Part shown: in pieces, positions 38,147 to 49,676 of the stretch
Layout of the letters: every line of letters starts with the position of its first letter
Numbering within the stretch: the first letter of the stretch is position 1
Assembly (NCBI RefSeq): GCF_016545825.1
Contig: NC_052614.1
Coordinates: forward strand, 310,001 to 374,000
DNA: 64,000 bases
From: Eucalyptus grandis
Lineage: Eukaryota > Streptophyta > Magnoliopsida > Myrtales > Myrtaceae
Direction of reading: 5' to 3'
Program-made: the position numbers and the translations under genes
Notes under the pieces: model-generated
Told to the model about the DNA's origin: nothing
Seen by the model: the letters and a program-made list of their open reading frames with translations, nothing else
The model's database searches: none

Positions 38147-39383
38147 TGTTAGGGAAATCTCTTATGATGTTTTAAAGATGACAAAATAAATCAAAGGCTA
38201 CTAACATGTTTATTGGTTAAGTAATAGACCATGCAGATGATAGAATATTTAAAGGATATTATCAAAGTCTATACTTGGAAGAACCAAAAGACTTAATACA
38301 ACACATGTCCGAAGTATATTCTGAAGATTTTAAGACTTCTATGTCAAAGTCTGAAGATCGCGTACTTTAGTGTCAAAGTTTGTTCTACATCGAAGTCGCC
38401 AACTTTGACAATTCCGCATCGAACGTGAATGAAGAACCGAAGACAGACTCTATGATGAAGCTGAACTTATTCAGACTGTGTTCAATTCTTAAAACTAAAT
38501 CTGTTCAAAAACAGAATATGTCCAGACCCAGATTGTAAAACCTATTGCACTCAGACTTTACATCCAGATTCGACATAACGTAACACAAGCCCTAATCATA
38601 CAACGGCTAGTGATCTGGCTTGGATTCCACATCAAGATTGATTTGATTGACTCAATTTAATTGATTGACGATTGGATCTTGAAGACAAGAACTTTCTATA
38701 TGAAGAAGCTCTACTTATGAAAACCAAGATTCTGTTTGTATGGGCGATCGGAATCAATTTGGGATTCTACTTTTGTCTCTCAACAGTTACCAAATCTTTT
38801 AGATACAGATCTGTCCAACGGGTAGATTGGAAGACGATCCTCGAGATACTGTCCAACGGCTAGTTTGGAAGTGGAGGAGTATTTAAGGAGATCAAGGACC
38901 GATGAGCAAGTAAGAGATGGAGGGCGTAGAATTTATAATTCCAAAGTCTGAGCAACCTTCAATCATACACTTGTCTTTGGTGAGCTTAAACGTTTGTGAT
39001 CGTGAGAGAAATACCAAAAGAGTGACTTAATGAGATAGTGTGATATACTACTAAGTGTTTGCACTCAAAGTTGTAATTTCTTGTTGATTGCATAGTGGAA
39101 TCCAGCCAAGAAGGCTGTTAGCATGGGAGAGTGGACGTAGGCTTGATCTAAGCTGAACCACTATAAACCTTGTGTTCTTATTCTCTTCCTTGAATCTCTT
39201 TATTTTGTTCGTAGTTCTATTTAACTGCTAAAGTCTAATCTCGCTCAAAATATGCTGCTCTTCAGACTCAGTTTCAAAAGTCTGTTGTTATTCAGACTTA
39301 AGTTAAAAGGTTTTCACTGCATTTTGCAGAATATGTTTTTATACCTATTCACCCCCCTCTAGGTGTTCATACTAGCATTCACA
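38147..39383. mobile_element. Solo LTR (Sirevirus/Maximus-like) in the LINE
   Basis: Length 1,237 bp, from TGTTAGGGAAATCTCTTATG to ...gcattcaca. Flanks are CCTTC (38142-38146) and CCTTT (39384-39388), a 4 of 5 match. The start (gatgttttaaagatgacaaa) and the end (ttcacccccctctaggtgtt) resemble LTRs of Sirevirus-type copia elements. The body has repeated cagac(t)tt words. No internal domain is present, so it is a solo LTR. Confidence 0.8.
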
Positions 39384-39656
39384 CCTTTTACTTCGACTCT
39401 TCATTCTTCGACCCTTCTCCAGGTTGCTGGTCGAGATTCTTTATGGGCTGTTTTGTAATTTTGCTTTGATTCTGCGATCTCTGTCCTTTGTAAGCCTTGC
39501 TTGCTTAGCTGGTTTTTCTGTATTTGCCCTTGTGGCTTTGCATCGGCTCCCTTCCACTCTTTTGCTTTTGCATTAAGAGTGTAAGTTTTGGTGCCGTTTT
39601 TGTATTTTTGTCCGTAGCTCAATATATTCTTAATTTTACCAACAAAAAAAAAAAGA
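39384..39656 (+). other. LINE 3' end and poly(A) tail
   Basis: Non-coding 3' part of the LINE: T-rich untranslated sequence ending in an A run at 39643-39654, followed by the target duplication at 39657. Confidence 0.75.
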
Positions 39657-39669
39657 GAGAATGATTCAC

Positions 39670-40680
39670 TAAATAACATGCCGTGTTTATAGCTTCAACC
39701 TAAAAATCTTTCCCAAGTCTAGTATTAGAGAGCACACACCTAGCTCTCTAAAAGTGCCCGATTCATGTGCCACTCCCTTCTATTGAGGTGTGTACTTGAT
39801 TGTTCGATGTTGAACAATTCTCGAATCTTCACAGTACTTTTTGAAATCACCTCCGCAAAACTCAAGACCATTGTCCGTTTTGAAATGCTTTATCTTTTTC
39901 TCGGTTTGATTTTCTATTGACTTCTTTCACTTTTTGAACGTATCAAAAGCATCACTTTTACATTTCAAGAAATAAACCTAAATGTCATGAGATAAACTGC
40001 ACCATCATTAAATGTTACCTGTGCTGGTCCCCATAAATCGGAGTGAATATAGTCAACTGCGCCCTTTGTCAAGTGCATCTCAGTACTGAAACTAACTCTA
40101 CACTATTTTCTGAAAACACAATATTCATAAAAATCAAGTGAGACCATCTGATCCCCATAAAGTAAACCACATTTATTCAAGATAGCCATTCCTCTTTTGC
40201 TCATGTGACCCAACCGCATATGTCACAACATTGATTTTAAAGAATCTAAAAAGGATGATATAACAATAGTAAATCCTTGTAGAACATAAAGATTTTTATT
40301 TACACTACCTCCCATCACAATAAATGAGCCTTTTGAAATTTTCAAAACTCCACCTCCACCATCCAATGGAATCTAAAGTGCTCAATGAAATAAAGTTTTT
40401 CTTTAAATCTAGGATGTGCCTAGTATTTGTCAAAGTTCTTACTACATTGTCATAGCATTTAATCTGCACCATACCAATACTTACAATCGTGCAAATTGCA
40501 TTGTTACCTATGAAAACTAAACCACCATTGGTTTTCTCATATATGTGGAATCAATATCTATGTGAACACATGTGGTATGAATATGCTGAATCCAAAATCC
40601 ATTCATCATTGACTTAACAATTTGAAGACAAAACCGTAAGAACATTGTCCGCATTAGTAAACTCATTATTTTTCACTAGA
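39670..40680 (-). pseudogene. Copia integrase N-terminal part and protease region, broken
   Basis: In minus sense the segment next to the LINE reads EAINTACYLV, the standard copia integrase string, and joins NHSPLIAIECKTP on the other side of the LINE at about 31800. Further upstream, fragments of integrase core and pre-integrase appear in several frames with many stops. I could not place an intact protease DSG motif with certainty. Confidence 0.7.
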
Positions 40681-40689
40681 CTAGGCGAA

Positions 40690-41395
40690 TCGGAATTCTC
40701 CATCAACTTCTTCCCCTTAGCTCTGAGCACTAGACACTCATTTTTGTAGTGTTCAAATTTGTGACAATAGTAACACTCCATTTTATTCTTATCTTTGTTT
40801 GATCTAGATATTAAACACTTTTTATTATTATTGCGTATATCACAATGATTCGACTTTCCCTTGACAATTAAACCATCAATTTATCACCACTACTACTTAG
40901 ATTCAATTTTGTACGCATTTTTGCAAAATTCAACAAGGTTTTCACATCCTAAAGAGTTATGGATTCCCTTCCATGTAGCATAGAATTCACAAAATTCTCA
41001 TACGAGCTCGACAGTGAACATAACACAATTAGGGCCTGATCTTCATCGTCTAACTTCAAATCTAAATTTTTCATATCCATAACAATTTTATTAAATTCAT
41101 CTAGATATTTTTGGATAGGAGTACCTTCTTCCATCTTTAGCATGCAAAGATGCTACTTCAAAAATAATCTTGTTGTAAGAAATTTCTTCATGTAGAAGCT
41201 CTCAAACTTATTCCACAATCCTGAAGCCCTTTCTTTATCCACAACTTTGCGAAGCATCTTATTGAATAATGACAAGTGGATGATGCTATGCGCTTTTTCT
41301 TCCATCTCCTCAATCTCAGCCGTAGTCATATCGTCGGGATAATTTCCATCCAAGGCTCTAACTGAACCTTCCCGACACAACAACGCCTTCATCTT
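40690..41395 (-). pseudogene. Copia gag with CCHC zinc knuckle, broken
   Basis: Two minus-strand pieces, 41153-41392 (KALLCREGSV...KAHSIIHLSLFNKMLRKVVDKE) and 40949-41143 (GTPIQKYLDEFNKIVMDMKN...LIVLCSLSSSYENFV), match the UBN2/gag domain of Tnt1/Tork-like copia elements. A frame change at about 41150 separates them. A CCHC knuckle, CYYCHKFEHYKNEC (C-x2-C-x4-H-x4-C), lies at about 40735-40778. Gag would form the particle that packages the element's RNA. The start codon of the original gag is near 41450-41500. Confidence 0.85.
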
Positions 41396-41503
41396 GATTC
41401 TCCATAGCCCAAAATTGTTTTAGCCATCGAAGGATACCACTTTGAACTTGATAGATGCCATCTTGAACAAAATGACCAAAATTCCTTCATTTTGATATCA
41501 ATT

Positions 41504-41813
41504 TGTTGTGAAAAACACCAATCAAAGATGTACCAATCTAAGAACAAGTAGTAAAGGATGAAAAAAATTAAAATCACACGAGATGGGCATGAAAGTACGA
41601 TCCAAAAAGCTCCAAAACCACTTGATGAGTCACAAGATCTAATTATCCAACAAGAAAATAGGAAAAAAAACAAAAGATGAAATAATATGGAGGCTAGGTT
41701 GGAGATGTGTTATTATACGCATTCCTTTTATAGTCTCCCTTTAAAAATCCCTAAAATAAATGTGCATGATTTAAAATACTTTTATCTCTTAATTTGAAAG
41801 TGAAAACTCAACA
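41504..41813 (-). repeat. Copia 5' LTR (right)
   Basis: Plus-strand ends are tgttgtgaaaaacaccaatc and aaaactcaaca, matching the left LTR. It is about 310 bp and lacks roughly 75 bp present in the left LTR around 27890-27965. On the minus strand it is followed inward by attgatatcaaaatg, a degenerate tRNA-Met-type primer site. Confidence 0.88.
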
Positions 41814-41818
41814 CTTAT

Positions 41819-44800
41819 GTACATGGAAGTGTTATCTGCAGAGATAATGGTCCCTAATGCAATAGGCATGTGTACTCCGGCATGTTAGCTTTTTGTTAAT
41901 AAAGGAATTATCGGTATACATAGGTTGTGTATGCTTTGTTATACATGATGATTTTATTTTTAGCAACTAACAAATTGTTATTATCGTTACGGATGGGAGA
42001 TCTTTAGAAAGTTTTCCATGCTCTTTGTATTAAAAAAATAAATCCCATATCGACATGACCTGTGTCATTTGTACTTGAGCACATCTTCATCATCCTCCTT
42101 TGCAATAACAGACACCGCCATCTTTACCATCAATGTCTACCGACACTCTCGAACTTACAAGAAAGGGATCCGTTTTAGGCCTTCTGAAGGTGGTGCGTTT
42201 GACTCTATAAGTGAGCTTCCCTCCCACGTCACTTTTGTCAATAATAAGGGCACGTGGGTCATGTCATGTCCTCATGTATCTTCTTGCTGCTGCTCTCTTT
42301 CCTTCTTTGCAAGGCACGGCCACAAGCTTTGCTTCCTCAGAATATGCTCAACCTATATCCTTGTCCTAGTCCTATGATCCTCTAGGAGATTTCGCAATTG
42401 CATGTATGCGCCTTGTGCATGTTTTATTCCTACTTCTCCGAAGCTGTGTGTACAACTTTCAAAGCATCCGAGTAATTTCGATCCCCATCGAGGAAATTGC
42501 AGATCTGCTCCGCCATCTTCCCTCCATGCTACTAGCTTGCTTGAAGATAGATCACTCACCAGAAATTTCTAGCACAAACTGATGATCGTTCTGTACTTTA
42601 GGGGCTTTCTTATTTCTGTTTGATTTGCAATGTAAAACGAGATAGATTTATTGCGTCATAGACTCCTTTCACATTTTTAGAATTCTCTCATTGTGCAAAT
42701 CAACTAGCAAGAATACAATACTCCAGTTATAGCGTAGGGTGGTCCATGAACATAGTGGGTTTTATTTGGACCCCATCTTCCCACTCAACCCTCAAACTCC
42801 TTTTGAAGAATCGCCAGCATTCGATATCTAGGTGATCGGTTTATTAAGCAAACTAATCTTTCTTAGAATTGCTGATTTCTCATTTCTGAAAGATGCCCAT
42901 AAGAGGATTGCCCATACGTAAGTTTAGCTGCTATATAGAGTGCATTAACCAAAATCAAACGCAGCAACGACCTCTTCTTAACAGATGTGAATGTCATTAA
43001 TGTTTGTCATGTAGCTGACGGAGTTTATGAATTGCTAATATTCTGACGCAAATGGTCGAAATGTGACGGCGCACATACGCATTGATTCGACAGCAACGCT
43101 TAAAAGTGGTAATACTCCTAATCCCAAATGAGTAGATGACTACGTGGCTTCTGAGTGATCATGTTGACGTTTTACTGACTGTGAAATAAGGTAGAAGTGG
43201 CAGACCATGTGACGGTTGTACGGATCTGATGAATGCGACACGCAATTTCGCAGTGGCAGCTCATGAGTCTCTTTATCTGGTTCAGAGAGGGGACGCAAGT
43301 TCAGCTTTTCTCAAGGTCTCGCATTAACTCGTGGATGGTTCCTGTTCCTTTTCTGGAGCCAAGAGAGGAGGCCATCGACTGCCTAATTATAGATATCAAT
43401 GCGAACCCAGTTAATAAAAATGAATTAGGGGTACGAGGTGCCCGATTCCTGTTAATCGTCAAAGGCAAATGCACCTAAATTCTGAGAGAATTGAAGTCAC
43501 TCTTGGTGCACAGAGACGAAGCGTCGCATGGTACAATTCCTTGTTTTTCTTATTATTTACTTGTTCGTCGGACGTGCGTTCTCCTAGAGATTTGCTACGT
43601 AACATGGGATGCTAGAAATTTAAATTGCTGCTATGACAGCTAATATATCCCAGTTTGACTCTAAATTGAGGACTTGTTCCCTTGACTGGCAGGGTTCTTC
43701 TGCACATCTTGTTCATTAAGGATAATTTCAGAGTATCTGAATCGCGTTTCAAAGGAGCTCATATTCACCTTAATTCTGAGAGAAATTTGAGACGGAGAGT
43801 GCTGAGGAACAAGCATCGGATGAACGTGGAGCATGCCACGAAACAAGATAATACTAAATCTCTCTTCCGAACCCTTGGTTTCTGAATAATGCCATATTGG
43901 ATCATTTGTTAGCTAAATGGCATATAGGTCGCAGTCTTATTATAGAAAAAGTTGTAAGGCATAACCTATAATCCTAAGCAACCTATGAAGAAAGAGAGAA
44001 GGGATCAACGAGCGACGTTGGATCTGCGGATGCAATAAAAAGGGACTCATAAAATTTTCATCTTCGGTTTATGGGGTTCCTTTCTGGGGCTTTTGGCTGT
44101 AAAGTTGCTTGCGAATTGGGGAGACAGATGGGTTGCCATTCCACAATCCGATTGCTGAAGTTTCTTGCCTTGTTGTGTTCCTCAAGGACAGAGAGAGATG
44201 GGGATGGACCCAAGACCTTACTTTGTTGCTGCAATGAATGACAATCATTCTTAGTAGCAAATAAAGAAGATGCGAACTCATATGGCTCTTGCACTTCCCG
44301 AGTGAATAATTGATCGATTGCCATTTCTAGTCGAGTATTTGGGAGTGCCCCAGCTCGTGCTCGGTAGACGACAAAGCCGTACCTCTGCCAGAAAGCAGCA
44401 GTTCCTCGCCTACTTTCTTTTTTTTTTTTTTTTGGTCGAACCTCGCCTACTTCCTGAGTCCTTCGTCCGTGACAAAAAAATCTGTGATCCTGGCTACTTC
44501 TCTGCTGCACAATCTTTTTATTTTTGCCCTTTTTTTTAACGTTTTGGCGTAGCGGATAGCGATTTAGCAAAGAACCTCCGCTCCACTGCATTTATGTCTC
44601 AGCTAAGCTGGGTTTGATCTCACGGGGTTTGAGATTTAACAAGGTGGCATTCGCGCATCTGGTTAGAACTTGGATCACTGATGAAAATTGCCGACAGTCT
44701 ATCCGAATTTAAGAGATAAACTCATTTATCCGTTTCGTATGCTGGTGGATTGACAGAGACAAAAAAGCAGAGCAAGTTCTAGACATTGTTGTTAAAGCGC

Positions 44801-45239
44801 ATTATTAGAATCAACCCAAGAGCAATGTGGACTGGAGTGTTGAAGTGGATGTGTTGTCTCTTGGGAGACTCAAGAAACTGCAAACCGTCGAGACTTCCAG
44901 ACATTTCTATTTACTTTCGGGAAGCAGACGCCAGATTAAACATGGGTTGCTGATCGAGATCTCAGATTCCCGCCTGATTCTCAGGCAAAAGAAGAGGCTT
45001 TTTTTCTCCTTTCTCAATGCGTTTCTCGTTTCGAAGATTTTCGGGAGAACCGAGACAAGACAAAAGACAACCGAAGCTCTTCTCCGTCCAAAGCACGCGA
45101 AAGGGGAAACATGCACAAAGCGGAATTGACGACCTTGGTCACAATACTGATAATTACATCAAAATCTCCAGCACATCAGATAGGTCAATTAAAGACATGA
45201 AAGAACCACCCCAAGTCATTTGCTAATCTAGGCTAAAGC
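41819..45239. other. Intergenic DNA, nothing recognised
   Basis: Several ORFs of 60-180 codons on both strands, none with recognisable domains. The minus-strand ORF 44058-44591 is interrupted by a poly-Lys stretch from an A/T run and looks like chance. A G-box-like CACGTG lies at about 42251 without an obvious gene next to it. Confidence 0.4.
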
Positions 45240-45362
45240 CTAACGACCCTCCTCCAGTTCAACCGCAGAGCAGAGACCGCTGCTTCTTGAACATGCAAAG
45301 GAAGAATTTTCAGAGAGAGATCCAACAGGAAAGAAGCAGAGGGAGAACATTTTCCCAAAATC

Positions 45363-45566
45363 TTACTGGTTCAGGACCAACCGTCGACTGCAGAGAGTGC
45401 ACAAATATTTACGCTTGACGTTAAAGCAGACGGGCAAGAAGCAGAATCTCCAATGGCTCTCGACGTCGATGGCCTCCACTTTCCCTCCGCAGTGAGGGCA
45501 TGACCCGGAAGCCTGTTGTCTTCCCAGTTCCTTTTCCTCCGCGTTGCATATGAACACCACGCGCAT
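45363..45566 (-). CDS. Small zinc-ribbon protein, 67 residues, single exon
   Basis: Complete ORF from ATG (complement at 45564-45566) to TAA (complement at 45363-45365): begins MRVVFICNAEEKELGRQQAS and ends CSRRLVLNQ. Two knuckles, CPHC and CTLC, lie about 33 residues apart around a conserved-looking hydrophobic segment WRFCFLPVCF, which suggests one zinc site. From memory, plants have small uncharacterised proteins of this length and layout (MR.VFF..., CxxCG, ...FFPV..., CxxC); I know of no established function. There is no signal peptide; location is unknown. The overlapping 98-codon ORF on the same strand is a frame shadow. It is unrelated to the neighbouring repeats and appears to be an intact host gene. 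Confidence 0.75.
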   Translation of the reverse strand: MRVVFICNAEEKELGRQQASGSCPHCGGKVEAIDVESHWRFCFLPVCFNVKRKYLCTLCSRRLVLNQ

Positions 45567-45630
45567 TTCTTCTTGTCCTTCTTCTTCTTCTTCAGCTTCA
45601 GATGGGTCTGTTCCGGTCCCGTCCGAGCTC

Positions 45631-45637
45631 TATATAA
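45631..45637 (-). promoter_or_regulatory. TATA box candidate for the zinc-ribbon gene
   Basis: TATATAA on the plus strand (TTATATAG in the gene's sense), about 65 nt upstream of the ATG. A start site about 30 nt downstream would give a short GAA-rich leader of roughly 35 nt. Confidence 0.45.
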
Positions 45638-45779
45638 TAACGCAGAAAGACTGATGAAGAAAGCCAAGTTGGAAAAGCGAAGGGGCTATTTCAACAAAGG
45701 GGAACGCGTCGACAAGACCCGGGCAGGTGGCTTATGTAGAGGTAGAGGACCAGAGAGGCTAGGTTGGAACTGAGGATTA

Positions 45780-48376
45780 GAGAGGGGGTTAAAGCTATAG
45801 GGATATTCGGCGGATCAAGTTAAGACGTTTGACGACTTTTGGGGAATTATTAGGAGAGAAATGATCGCATCTCAACTTTTCACTTTGCTCATCTTTTCGT
45901 TGTTTATTTTCCTAGTACTCATTCACATGCCGCTGTCCCTTCTAGGGGTTGGAAAAACCATTAAGACGACATGACGCATGGAATAGTCAAAGTGAAGATG
46001 ATTTAGCGAATTTCCCGAGTAATACGCAATTATTTGTACGTCCATTTCATGAATTACTGAAGGACTAATATGCAAACCTCCCGAAAGGAGGACTGATTTT
46101 TGTAAATTTATTTCGTTGAAGACCATAATAATTTTCCTCCCCAAAAAATGACCATAGTCAAACGTCCTAGGGGGAAGGACCGTGCCTCCATTAATTGAAG
46201 TATAAATGGAGAAGATATAGGTTGGACACATCACATTACATACAATTGTGGTTTCTGTTGCAGGATAACCTTACAAAAACAAGGTTTGCTTCAACAAATA
46301 GGATTTGTTTGCGCCTATCTGGTAATGCGGCGGGCTATCAGATCGCATATTGGATTGCATTTTTTAATTCAATGCGCCAATACCCACATACGCTTATGCC
46401 CTCTTGTTGGAAATATATATTTTTTGAGCCTTGTTCCCAACTCTACCCTCTTGATATTTTACGTCTAAGAGACATCAAGATCCACAAGAGACCTCAAACG
46501 AAATAGTTAAGGAACTCACTTAGGTCTATCTTCATATCCTTTCTTGCACGAATATTTTTTTGCACATTTTTTCAAGGATCGAATAGTCGAATGTTCATAG
46601 AACTTAGACATAAATCTCATAAATAGTCTAGTGGCTTCTGTTTGCACCAAAAAGTCATCAAATTGTCAACATGAGTAGATAGATGATTTTTTTTTTTTTT
46701 TTTGTCGGTGAGTAGATAGATGATTAAAAAGTCAAATATTGACAAGCACATAACTCATCGTGATAACCACAAAGATCATTATCAATATTAGCATACATAT
46801 TATTGCCAATTGGATATTAATATACAGTGAAATATGCTTAACAAGGATCAATGGGGATATTGATTAGTAAGATTGATAAGCTATCAATGCGTTAAAAGAA
46901 GATTGAAGGCATATAGGGCACCAAGGTGCAATTATAAGTTTGAAGTTGCTAGAGAACAAAATAATTGAGATCATGGAGCAATTAACAAGCGTTTTTTAAA
47001 TGAAAACTGGCTAAAGGTAAGATCTTGGCATCTTGAGAACATGGGCAAAAAGTTTTCGGAATAAAAAACATGACTATAGATGCAAAAGAACTATTTAGAG
47101 ACTACTATGGTATAACCATTGTAATTACGGTTGCCTATCTGTGGAAGGTCGTCTCACAAAACAAACAATTCCAGTATCATTAAGTTTTGTTTACCTTTTT
47201 TGTATTAAACTTTTAGTTTCAAAATTCACGTTGTCAATTAAATTCTAGCATATGTCTTAGCTGTAGTTTCAAATCCACATTGTCAATTAAATTATGGCGT
47301 GTATCTCTATTTTAGATGTTTCTTCATTGATTAAATTCAAACATGGCGACTTTGTTTTCTTAAACTCTATTTTGGATTAAATTTTGACACTGTTGAAGTG
47401 GCTATATTTTTCAAAATTTTTTGTTGTTTAAATTAGTTAACGTGCGCACATTTTCATATGGAGTAAATCTATTAATATCCTTACTTAAATGCGATATTTT
47501 TCGTCAGGAAACATCATAAAACTTGTTCCTTGTAGTAAAAATGGAAGAATGACTTCCGATGAAAAAATATTTGGTTCAGCTAAACAAGTTCCTAATCTCG
47601 TATAAAAAAAGTCCTGTTGCTTCAGCTAGATAGAGATTTTCGAGACACGCGACCTGACAAGTGGCTGAATTCTAGAGCCGGACAGAACACGAAATTCGAG
47701 TAAAGAAATGACGGAAGCGGAAATGAAGTGAAATTTGAAAACGAAACGCGCAGGTGGGACGGGGGAGAGAGAGGGACGGCTATCGTTTCATTTCGGGGGA
47801 GGGAGGGAGGAAGGGAGGGAGGGATCGAGGGCGGCAGTCAATCCAACCCCCCCGGAACGCCCTCAGTTGAATCCGCGCTGTCACGTCCGCTCGCCTTTTG
47901 TGCCCCCCGGACCCTATTTGTCAAATCCAGACCAGAAAATTAAAAAAAAATACTTTGAGTCGCACGCAAAACCAATTTTGCATCCATTAAAAAAATCGAT
48001 TCCCGTCGATCCGTCAAGCTGATAGTCTAAACCCTGTAACTTTTGACACGCACGAATTCAATCGGAAAGTCGCTTCGATCCAGCGAACGGCGGCGCCTCA
48101 GCGGGCGACACGTAACCCAGCGCTGTCCTAGTTTGGCCCACCGGGAGCGACCTTTGTTTCCGTCTTCTCCAGGCCGTCCTCCGTGGAAATTTATAGCGTT
48201 GTTTTCGTGGGTCGCGAGTTTAAAAACAGTCCGAGGTAAAGCTCGTCCGGCGCATGCCCGTGGTTTTCCAAAGGAGGACCTCCCTAACGTACGCGCGTCG
48301 ACCGCGCCTCCCCCGCGTCAGCGCCTACGCAAGTGCGAGGTTCCCTCGGGGCTCCCGGAACACAACAAGACATTTA
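45780..48376. other. Intergenic DNA, nothing recognised
   Basis: AT-rich to about 47.6 kb, then GC-richer with a purine-rich ggga repeat (about 47795-47830). No protein family recognised and no terminal repeats seen. Confidence 0.4.
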
Positions 48377-49439
48377 GGGCGCGTTTGATTGTGTTTCTGT
48401 TTAAAAATTGTTAGGAAACGTAAATAAAAAAGTGTTTACATTCCGGGAGAACAATTTTTGAACAAAACAACGCGTTTAGTAAACTTTTCTAATAAAAAAT
48501 AAACAGAAACATGTTTGGTAAATTTGGATAATTTTTTTATTTCTTTTATTTTTTCTATTTTTTTCTTATTTTTCCTTTTTTTCTTTTTTTTCTTTTTCAT
48601 TTTTTTTTCTTCTTTTTGGCCGGTCGCCGGCTAAGGCCTTGGCCACCGCCCGACGCCGACCCGGCCACCGCTGCGGCCGAGCTCGCCCGGCGGCGGGCGG
48701 CCTCGCCTTGATTCGGCGCTCGCCCGGCCTCGGGCGGCGCGGCCTCGCCGGCCACCGCCCGCGACGCCGACTCGCCGGCCACCGCCAGCGACGCCGACTC
48801 GCCCGGGCGGCGCGAGGTCGGCCTCGCCTTGATTCGGCGAGGCCGAGCTCGCCCGGCGGCGGGCGGCGCGGCCTCGCCGGGCCACCACCGAGACGACGCG
48901 ACTCGCCTGTGCGGCGCGAGGTCGGCCTCGCCTTGATTCGGCGAGGCCGAGCTCGCCCAAATGGCGAGCAAGGCGCGGCCTCGCCGTGCCACTACCGGGC
49001 GAGGCCGAGGCTCACCGGCCGTTGGGCGAGGTCGGCCTCGCCGGATCTGGCGAGATCGAGGTCGCCCGGGCCGGGCGAGGCCGACCCTCGCCCCGGCTAC
49101 GGCGAGCCTCGGCCTCGCCGGGGACGGCGAGCCTCGGCCTCGCCCGGCCGGCGAGCCTCGCCGTGGCCGGGCGAGGCCGCCGTCCCCTCATCGGCCGGTC
49201 GGCCATGGCCGAGGCGGCAGACCAAAAGAAAAAAGAACAAGAAAATAAGAAAAAAAGAAAAGAAAATAAAGAGAAAAAGAAAAAGAAAATAAAATTTGTG
49301 TTTCTCAAAAGTGTTTTCGAAACAAGAAACACAAAATTTGTGTTTCTTGTTTTCGTTTTTTTTGTTCCTGGGAACAAAAGAACAAAAAAAACAGAAAAAG
49401 TGTTTAAAAACAAAAAAAAGAACACAACCAAACACAGCC
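48377..49439. mobile_element. PIF/Harbinger-like GC-core element, copy A
   Basis: Element of 1,063 bp with left end GGGCGCGTTTGATTGTGTTT and right end caaccaaacacagcc, flanked by TTA on both sides (48374-48376 and 49440-49442). AT-rich arms with tttggtaaattt and gttcctgggaacaaaa words enclose a core at about 48618-49225 built from gcgaggccgagctcgcc-type words. The core is edged by ttttggccggtcgcc on the left and gaccaaaag on the right. ORFs up to 266 codons in the core are compositional (Arg/Ala/Pro/Gly) and open on both strands at once. Confidence 0.82.
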
Positions 49440-49676
49440 TTAAAACGGCAGGTGCGATCAGTCGGTGGCTGCGAGGAAGCAACCCCTGTCGCCTGTTTTC
49501 CCTGGAATTTCTTAATGTCGCGTGTAGAATGTGTACAGTAGTTTTTCTTTTTCCAAGATAATTCTTGAATGCGTATATATTTTCCCTTTTCTCGTTGCCC
49601 CGCCCTGAAACTACTGGGCTGAGTGCGACGGTGGAATGTGTCTGCATAGCCTTTGAAGAAAGTAAAATGCAACATA

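Larger units (their letters stand above)
31833..39656 (+). mobile_element. L1-type LINE retrotransposon, degenerate
   Basis: A 13-bp target duplication GAGAATGATTCAC lies at 31820-31832 and 39657-39669, and a terminal poly(A) tract at about 39643-39654. In order: ORF1 with a DUF4283-like domain and a CCHC-type knuckle, ORF2 with an APE-like endonuclease, RT, and a zf-RVT-like region, then a 3' UTR. Two solo LTRs (33138-33827 and 38147-39383) interrupt it. Without them it would be about 5.9 kb, close to full length for plant L1s. It lies inside the copia element, which is read in the opposite direction. Confidence 0.92.
27814..41813 (-). mobile_element. Ty1/copia LTR retrotransposon, degenerate, with nested insertions
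   Basis: Whole-element boundaries are set by two LTRs (27814-28545 and 41504-41813), each ending TGTTG/CAACA. A perfect 5-bp target duplication CTTAT lies at 27809-27813 and 41814-41818. On the minus strand the order is 5' LTR, gag, zinc knuckle, integrase, RT, RNase H, polypurine-like tract, 3' LTR, which is the copia order (integrase before RT). The internal region is split by a Mutator-like element (30060-31098) and a LINE (31833-39656); the left LTR carries a further insertion. The reading frame is broken in many places and the RT motif is altered, so it is not autonomous. Its gag and pol resemble the Tnt1/Tork group. Confidence 0.92.

Noticed and set aside
44058..44591. 177-codon minus-strand ORF
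   Set aside because: Runs through A/T homopolymers giving Lys runs, with no recognisable domain or splice context.
48597..49292. Long ORFs on both strands (up to 217-266 codons) in the GC-rich core
   Set aside because: Open in several frames on both strands at once and rich only in Arg, Ala, Pro and Gly; this follows from GC content and the iterated words, not from protein coding.
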